Positions 56,877 to 64,000 of a DNA stretch of 64,000 nucleotides are shown here, piece after piece. Numbering within the stretch: the stretch's first letter is position 1; every line of letters starts with the position of its first letter. The DNA is from Perkinsus olseni. Its lineage: Eukaryota > Perkinsozoa > Perkinsida > Perkinsidae. The DNA is taken from assembly GCA_013115135.1 (NCBI GenBank), contig JABANP010000039.1, positions 124,001 to 188,000 of the forward strand, given 5' to 3'. The translations under genes were made by a program, and so were the position numbers. Below the pieces are notes generated by a model. It was not told the origin of the DNA and did not search any database. It saw only the letters and a program-made list of their open reading frames with translations.

Positions 56877-58220
56877 AACTCAACAGACCAAGGCCTCTAA
56901 GAACTTCCGTAGTTTCACACAGACTTCACATGCGCAGTTAAAGGGAGTGCGGCATGTTGTTTATAAGGACGACTACATCAACATTGCCATATGCGGCAAA
57001 ACTGATAGTGAACAGTGTCCGATGGTATCATCAATTATCGACTTTCATAATCGTCAAGACTTCATCCCAAAACCAGACTTCGGCCTCAGCGGACGCGGAG
57101 ATTGGAAAGGTCTTCGAATGCAGCAGACGTTGATGGGCAGGTACAGTCCTCAGTAGAGGATTCCTCAACCAAAGTCCCATCAATCATCGGTGCAGCAGAC
57201 CCGTCGTTCGCTTCAAGTTTGCGGAGGTCAGTCCGTTTGACGAAGTTTGGTACGATGAATATCTCTTCGTCTGGACAACCTCTGAAGGAAAACATAAATG
57301 AGATGAAGAATAATCTGTCGTGAGAACTTCACCTTTTAGACAGCGACTTGTCATACGGTGATTCCCGATAGAAGCCGGGCATACACCAGCAGACTTGCCT
57401 CTTCTCGAACCAGTTATATTCACACCACTTGGGTGGACTATCACGCGGATACCCTGAGGAAGACACATTGCCGATCGAACCGAAGACAAGAGCGCATGAT
57501 ACCAGCGTATTCGACTTACACGACAGAGCACGTTGTAGCCACGGGTTGGTCGACGGACAAGTCGAGTTGAGCCCGGGGCCATGGGGCGGCATCAAAACAT
57601 AGTCCATCTCCTTCTCGTAACACCTGTAATTTTAAACAAGGGATACTCGATTTCTTAACAGGGAAGCTTCGCCTACAGCCAGTCACGGTTTTTACGGCCG
57701 TGGTCATTTCCCTTGTCATTCGGATCAAGTCGGCAATCTGAGAAATCCATCGCAGCAAATAAACTCCCTGTAGCAGGAGGGGTGTCGACTGACCATATCT
57801 TTTGGGTGCATCAGTATATCCTCTATCGTCTTGATGCTTCTCGTGCAAACGGATACAAAATCTGAAAACGAAATCCACGGATTGGCTGGATGGGAGGGCC
57901 GGAGTGGACTTACTGTTTGATTTTCTTCTTCCGAGCGCCGTACGTCTCAGCGTCCTTCCATTTACCATCACAATCGGATTTGCCGTTTGACTTGACCCAA
58001 CCCCTCCCGTTGGCGTAGAGGTTGTAGTTCACATTCTTCGATGCGGCGAAGACCTTCGGCTCCCCTGAAAATGCAAAAGAAGTCCGGTGGGCGAGAGGAA
58101 GTGATACGATCGGCTTCCCGTCAGCTCACATTTCTTCTTATCCTTATCGGGGCGCTTCAGTTTACCGCCAGCCGCCTCGTGGAGGAGTAGGAAGCCTGTG
58201 AGAGCTAAGGAGACGGCAGA
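56877..58220. repeat. Inverted duplication, right arm
   Basis: Reverse-complement partner of 53229-54586. Differences seen include R/Q at FHNR(R/Q)DF in the antisense frame and a few single bases in the gene. Confidence 0.92.
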
Positions 58221-58235
58221 TACCACAGAAGGCAT
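57086..58235 (-). CDS. Cys-rich secreted protein, copy 2
   Basis: Same gene as copy 1 in convergent orientation, starting MPSVVSAVSLALTGFLLL at 58235 and ending at 57086. All exon blocks listed for copy 1 are present. The shared intron positions show that the duplication was at the DNA level. Confidence 0.72.
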
Positions 58236-58954
58236 GATTTGGAAGGCGAAGTGAACTAATCAGTCGTCAGTGATGACAGTTGCGGCGCACACTGCTGTAG
58301 TCTCGAGTCAGAGTCCGCTTCATGCTAATAAACTGCTCAAAGCTGTGAACGTTGCGGTTTCATGTCGACAGAAACGGATCGGCAGTTTCTGTGAAAAGCG
58401 AAACGACCGAGTCGAAACGGCTCAGTAAAGGCCACTCAGCCCAGACTTGTCCCGCGGGTGCACTGCCATTCAAAAACTGAGGTTAAAGATTTTTGCTTTG
58501 CCACGGTACTTTCAAGGATCGTGCTGGCGACGATTCCGCAGCCGGTCTTCAGAAAGGCTCTCGCGACTATCGCATGATACTAAGCCCTCCCAGTTGATTA
58601 TGCTCCTTAATGGCAGGACAGCTCAATGGCTGCTCAAGTGACAGCTGATGGACAGCTTCCATAGAGCACGCGAATCCACGAGCTGCACCTCGACGCTATG
58701 GTCGAGTTGAAGCCGAACTAGGGATGAATTTTAGAGCAGTTAGTGCCCTCTGGCTCCTCAGTGGGTTCTTCGTGATTTACCGAAAAAGGCTGTCCTGTTT
58801 CCACTGGCAAGACTGACTCACAACACGACTCCCCGAGTGATACCCAAGAAGTGGAAATTGTATAGGGCTAGAAGTATCACTACTGAAGATAGTTTCATCA
58901 TCGCACGTTATCGTCAACTACCGAAACAGCGAGCCGTCCACAGCATCATCATCC
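58236..58954. other. Intergenic
   Basis: No coding signal on either strand. Confidence 0.5.
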
Positions 58955-61900
58955 TCACCGACTACCAGCACCAGTGGCATCAGCCAGGGCAAGCCGCATG
59001 GAAGCTGCTGAGCCTTGCCGAGCAACCAAGCTTGGAGCCGGCGGGGGCGAAGCGTCCCCGTCTCGAGCGCCGCCGCCAGCAGCAGCAGCACTTTTCAAAT
59101 CAAAATCATCGACTTGCGCGTAGACCAAGTTCATGTCCTCCAAGTAAGCCTGCATTTGACGCGTTGAAGCATCAGCGTACTGCTTGCAGACGTCCTCGTA
59201 GGTCTTCCAAAACTCATCATACTCCCGAGCCCTGTCCCTAAAAACCGCCAAAATCCGGGCCGACTTAGTCGTCCCAGCCAAAAGCCTAGCCGCGTTCTCT
59301 CTCATATCAGACAGCTTCGCCACAGACTGATCGACCCCCTGCCAGAATACCGTCACCTTGTGCAGGATCTGATCGATTCTCCTCAGCTTCCGCATGGAAT
59401 CAGCGATGAGCGCTGCTGTGGGGTCCGGGGCACCATTCGGCTGCTTGCGAGCCACAGCGAGCTGGCCTGTCGCCTCCGAGTTGCCGCTGACGGGACCCTT
59501 CCCCGAACTCTTCGACTCGTCTTCACCCGACTTCTTCGATGCTCTCTCGGGAGTGGCCCATGCCGTTCCCCGCGGCGAATCAAGTTCTTTATCCGAAACC
59601 TCAGCAGATTCATCCGAGCTCGCCCCTTGCTTCTTATGCTCCTGAGAATATCCACCAACATAGCCAGCCGCCAGGAATGGTAGATCCAGAAGCTCCGCCG
59701 CCTCGGGGTCGATGGCATCACCCTTCCCATCCGCAGTGGATATAACCTTCTCATCTGGTGGGAGGTTGCGCAGTCTATCCAGTAGGGAATCCAACCGCTC
59801 GTTAGCCCGCTTAGACCGTCGACTCACGGTCCTCTTACTGGTAGTGTCACCACCACCACCCACACTACTACCATTAGCACTGGAAGTCGTCTCCACGAAA
59901 GATATCTTAGGCCCATCCGTGGACATCTTAACGTCGGAGTCGATAACCTCTTTGGCATCCAGAATGGCCTTGGCTGTGATCTCGCGTTGCTGCGCTGGAG
60001 GCACCCCCAACCACCGTAGTTGGCAGACCGACTATGATCTTCTGCACCTTCCCTTCGAACTCCACATAATGGGCATGGAGCTCCTCCGAGCTCGTAGACA
60101 TGCCCTGCAACTTCGCCTTCACCGAATCCAGACCAGCCATCGCTTCGTCCGGCATGCCCTCCTCGGCAAACAAGACCATGTCAGAGAGATCCTTCCGAAC
60201 GACCTCAGCGATGTCACCACAGCGACTTAGCATCACCGTAGTTTGGGTTTGGAGTTCACGGGCCTCGAAAATCATAGCCTGGACGAGTTGGGCGACCACG
60301 GGATGATGCCGAAAGTGAATGTAGATCTGCTGGAAAATCTTGAGAATATTCAGCTGGGCTGTGCAAAGTTCGTCGAGACGGAAATCTTGGGCCGCCTTTT
60401 TACCGAGGTTCGCCGCCAAGTTTGGTACGACAACCCTGTTGGCTGCATCAGACACCGGCGACCGAGATCCGCTTCGATTCTGCACCGCCCAGGAAGCGTG
60501 CTGATGATGGTGCTCCTCCTGCCGGGAGGGCTTCCGAGTGACATCACCAGACTCCATAGGCTCCCCACGGGAGTTCAAATGCTCAACCTGCACCCCTTCA
60601 ATTGGAGAATAGTCATCATCATCAATCGTCATTGGCGAGTCCTCCCCAGGCTCGTGAAAGCTGGCCAATGGGCTGGGCGCTTCCGCTATGCTGGTCGGCT
60701 TCAGCACGGTAGACGTCTTCGTTACCGGGGCGGCCGGTTCGTAGCCTATGGCCCGTGCGGTGAGGGTGGAGTAGAGCTCGGTGAGCTGCGGCACTCGAGA
60801 CTCGGGGACCCAGATCTGCTGCAGGGCCTGGGCGGGAGGGAAGTTCTTGAGCCAGGGATGGCCGAGGGCGTCCTCCAGTGATATGCGATCGTTGGGGTTG
60901 ACCACGATCAACCGCGAGACCAAGTCCTTAGCTTCAGCGCTGACGTGGTCCATCTTGCGGAACTTGAACTGCCCTACTCGGATCTGGTCGTTCATGTGCT
61001 GACCCGTGAAGGGGTACCGTTTACCTGAGACACACGGGAAGCAAGCATCCACAACACGGATGGCGGGAAGCCAGAAAATAATGAAGGCAAGCTTCTCACT
61101 GATGCAGTGAACCCGGGCACCGTAAGACTAGACACTACGAGGGGTATGATTCAGGCCCATGGCGATCTCCCCTCTCGAGCAGGGAAATGAGGGGCGCGAC
61201 ACGGGCAGCATCTAATTCCCGGAAGCCAGAGAATGATGAAGACGAGCATTTTACTGATGCAGCAAACTCGAGCGCCATCACACTAAGCACTCTACGCCAG
61301 CTCCGCGACGATCTCCGCTTCAAGAAAAAAGCTACCGTAAATGATTCGATGGTGAATCCCCGCGACCACTGATACTACCTAGCATGACGTAGAGTAGGAC
61401 ACCCAGACTCCAGTTGTCAGCCCGGCCATCGTATCCAACCTTGTCCTCCTGGGCTTTGATGACCTCTGGTGCCCAGTACTGGGGAGTGCCAACCCACGTC
61501 ATGGCCAGACTGGATGCATTTTGCACAGCCTTCGACAGGCCGAAATCAGCGAGTTTGACAATCGGGTAGGCAGGCATGTCTCCAGGGACTTCCTCGTAAC
61601 CAGAGGGACAGCTGGTGGCCATACTAGAGACCAGGATATTCTCAGGCTTCAAGTCTCGATGTATTACACCATTCACGTGCAGGTACAGAAGGGCATCCAC
61701 GACTTGGCAGAAGACGAAGCGAATGACGTTCTCGTTATTGAAATTCTCGTTGTCAACGACATAGTCGAAGAGCTCGCCACCACCGACGTACTCCATCACG
61801 ATGTAAACTGCCGCCTGGGTCTCCACTACATCGTACAGGGCCACGATGTTCCGATGCTTCAGCCGAGAAAGGATGCCGATCTCCTTGTGGAGGGCGTCTA

Positions 61901-62147
61901 GCTCCCGGTCGAACTCCTCAGAAAGGCGAGCCCGCTGCACGAAGAGACACTTCACAGCAAAAACTCTCCCGTCCTTCTGTCGTTTGCACTTGAAGACGCG
62001 GGCCGTGGCACCAGCGCCAATTTCTCGACCTATCAAATACCGCTTGGGGTCAGCCAAGGGGCCGAACTCGGGAGTGATGCCCGGTGGAAGGGAGGAAGGG
62101 TCGACGTCCCAACTGGTGGTTGAGTGCCTGCTGTCACTATCCGACAT
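58955..62147 (-). CDS. CAMK-type Ser/Thr protein kinase with long C-terminal tail
   Basis: Two exons: 62147-61379 and 61024-58955. Kinase motifs: IGAGATARVF (Gly loop), FAVKC (Lys), IVMEYVGGGELFDYV, HRDLKPEN (catalytic loop), LADFGLSK (DFG), TPQYWAPE (activation loop/APE), then after the intron HMNDQIRVGQFKF and RISLEDALGHPWL (subdomain XI). The hinge and HPW end are typical of CAMK/CHK2-like kinases; no FHA domain is visible. A tail of about 650 residues follows, with helical segments (LVQAMIFEARELQTQTTVM, EYDEFWKTYEDVCKQYADA) and acidic/Ser-rich linkers. One extra G in the G5 run at 60004-60008 breaks the frame in the tail. The start at 62147 (MSDSDSRHS) is preferred over the ATG at 62174. 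Function unknown. Confidence 0.88.
61066..61290. repeat. Imperfect direct repeat in the kinase intron
   Basis: About 66 bp at 61066-61131 (AGCCAGAAAATAATGAAGGC...) recurs at 61218-61283 with about 75% identity, within the 354-nt intron. Confidence 0.6.
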
Positions 62148-62297
62148 AGAGACCAACAACGACAACAACAACAAAAGCTGACGGGGGTACGTCGATCTTT
62201 CAACACCGCCGAACTCAAGCCAGTGATGATGATAAAAACGAGAAGATAGAAAACCGAAACATGCCTAGCACAGACGGTCGAGTTAGCAAGCAGCGTA

Positions 62298-63626
62298 TCA
62301 TGGCATTGGTCTCAACGTGAAGACAACAGCCGTGCGAGATGGGGTTGGAGGGGGTGGCGGTATTGAGCCTATCTTACTCGTCACATCCGACTCAACCGCT
62401 CCTTCGAAGTTGATTCTCCTAGCCAGCTGTGTCCCGTCAGTCTGCTCCGTCGCCTCCATGGCTGCGCTCTCACAAGCACCGCATATCGACGTGCCGGGTG
62501 TCCCTGGCCCCATGCAAAGGGAGCAGACACCCTCACTGGATGCGCTACACTCGCTGCCCACCGAGTCCAGGCCTGCGACCGCCCCTTCACACTGCGGGCA
62601 CATCCCTGTGGTCCCGCAATATCGACCGCAGCAGATGATGCACCCCGGGGTGGAGGCCTCGGTAGGCTCGCTGTTGGTGCCCCTCAGTAGTACCTCGTCC
62701 ACCTGCTCATCGACCCCCTTGGTAGCCCCGCCGGGCCCCGACAGATGCAGCACACCTTGCCGATGACGGAAGGGGAGCAGTACCCTGCACAAGGACGACC
62801 ATGGTCAAAGGAAAGGGAATGCCGGTTTTTTCTCACCGATACGGCCTGTCTGTGGTACAAGAGGACATCCAATAGGAAGACTGCAAGAACAACTTAAGGG
62901 TGGGAGGATATCCTAGGCACTTAGTCAACGCAATACTCGAGGCTTCATTAATCCACGTGGCACCGGCCATGGACAACTACGAAGGGGGCTGAGAGGGGCT
63001 CTCAAACGACTGGTAACTGACGGCAAGGAGTAGTGGCATGGCAGATGACTATTGGACTACCTTCCGCTGGCTTCGATACACCATTCGTCCGCCTTTGCGC
63101 AGTAAGGCTGCCACGGTCTCTTGGCCGGAGAGGGAGGGTAGGGTCAACTGAGACAACATGGCTGGTTTGATGAAGAGGCATGCAGGGGTCTACTGAGGGA
63201 GGGGTCGGAGAGGTCGACGGAGAGCGAAGATGCCGATCGCGAGGTGGGGTGGCAACGGGCTTCTTGACGAGGACGTGGTAATGATGATGGTGGTGGAACA
63301 CCCGAACACGCCGATAGCCTTTTTCCAGCCATTCCTGGGCATCCTTGCCCTCCTGGTATTCTCCCATGTCTATAACCTGAAAGGTCCCCGGTTCTATCCT
63401 AGCACGTGACGCTTATGTCAGCTTCCCTCCCCTTCGTGTCACCCCTCTTACTACCCCTGTTGTTGCCGGCCGTTGCGGCATGGTTGCGGCCTGCTGCCGA
63501 GAAGGAGGTACCGATGAGCTCTTCAACGCAGTCCCGTCGGGATATTGGAGATTCATAATCAACACACGATGCTCTCCCAAAGCGAGGACTCCTCATTAAA
63601 TCTTGCAATCTTGCTTGCTCTTGCAT
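62298..63626 (-). CDS. CxxC-rich putative zinc-binding protein
   Basis: Family not recognised. The C-terminal exon (62798-62298) holds repeated CxxC pairs (CCIC, CIICCGRYC, CPQC, CSLC, CGAC) suggesting several zinc ribbons, then an acidic linker and Pro-rich end. A frame change in the G4 run near 62730 separates GKVCCICRGPAG from the rest. Upstream blocks at 63382-63250 (MGEYQEGKDAQEWLEKGYRR, then a His-rich stretch) and 63626-63399 (SPRFGRASCVDYESPISRR) probably belong to the same gene. Exon joins are not certain. Confidence 0.5.
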
Positions 63627-64000
63627 TTCCTCAAAATTCCGTTCTTTTCAGTCCTCTTCGCAGCACGTCCTTCACCTCCACCCCTCTCCGTCCTTTCAGG
63701 CCCTCCGCCAACCCACCATCACCCTCGTTTGAGTTTAGCAAGTCTCGAGGGTCGGCGGCATTTCCACTTTCACTTCAAGGCAATCCCGTAATCGATTAGC
63801 AGCTCACAGGTGCCCCTCTTTACGCCTCTTCCGCCTTGCCCTCTCCACCACCTCGCAGGGAAAGCCTTCGGAGGGCACCGCCACAGGGAATTTCGTGGCG
63901 CAGTGACGGGACTCCTAGGATACACTATGGACAGCTTACGCTCATAATAGAGTCTACCATCAGCCTTGTGTCTTATTATTACCATAATAATGGACACCTC
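63627..64000. other. Intergenic / 5' flank
   Basis: No coding signal. Contains the GCGCCACGAAATT element in minus orientation. Confidence 0.45.
63888..63907 (-). promoter_or_regulatory. GCGCCACGAAATT element
   Basis: Reads GTCACTGCGCCACGAAATTC on the minus strand, 20/20 identical to 25052-25071, about 260 bp upstream of the presumed start of the minus-strand CxxC gene. Confidence 0.55.

Overview
The window is 64 kb of nuclear DNA from an intron-rich protist. Spliced genes lie on both strands. Nearly every gene I could resolve is cut by GT-AG introns of about 42-53 nt, with a few of 70-400 nt. Gene content is eukaryotic: kinesin, cyclic-nucleotide phosphodiesterase, replication factor C subunit 2, TRAPP subunit 5, CAMK-type kinase, CELF-type RRMs, MFSD1-like carrier. 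Codon use, intron style, alveolate-like membrane-anchored proteins and young Ty3/gypsy elements made me think of a perkinsozoan (Perkinsus-like) alveolate. That placement is inference from memory of such genomes, not a search result.

Layout. 1-1917: 5' part of a kinesin gene (minus), running off the left edge. 2668-5835: two phosphodiesterase genes (minus), one decayed and one intact. 6570-8562: a small acidic protein and an 11-exon RFC2 gene (minus). 9433-13474: an orphan 341-residue ORF and a 12- or 13-exon PLP aminotransferase (plus). 14005-17374: a gene joining two PBZ (poly-ADP-ribose-binding) zinc fingers to CELF-type RRMs (plus). 18181-18870: a foldback repeat. 19779-21690: a membrane-anchored histidine phosphatase (minus). 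22543-23790: a predicted N-myristoylated [S/T]PR-repeat protein (minus). About 25107-28520: an unrecognised multi-exon gene (plus). 30121-33305: a long coiled-coil protein (plus).

35775-38244 is a gag-only LTR retrotransposon. 40687-48404 is a complete Ty3/gypsy element with LTRs that read as identical; both elements have 4-bp target duplications. They sit in or beside DNA rich in the word TTTGGACAA. To the right come an MFS carrier (48718-50449), TRAPPC5 (51456-52377), a membrane-anchored thioredoxin (52455-52913), a 1.35-kb inverted duplication carrying two copies of a Cys-rich secreted-protein gene (53229-54370 and 57086-58235) around a membrane-protein gene, a kinase with a 700-residue tail (58955-62147) and a CxxC-rich gene (62298-63626).

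Two points matter for reuse. First, several otherwise good genes (kinesin, PBZ protein, coiled-coil protein, kinase, CxxC gene) are broken by a single base, mostly an extra base in a G or A run, which looks more like base-calling error than decay. The upstream phosphodiesterase has several independent breaks and is probably a real pseudogene. Second, the retroelement carries a textbook -1 frameshift signal at its gag/pol junction. The most interesting candidates are that signal, a recurrent GTCAC-GCGCCACGAAATT element near gene starts, the PBZ-RRM fusion, the inverted gene pair and the foldback element.
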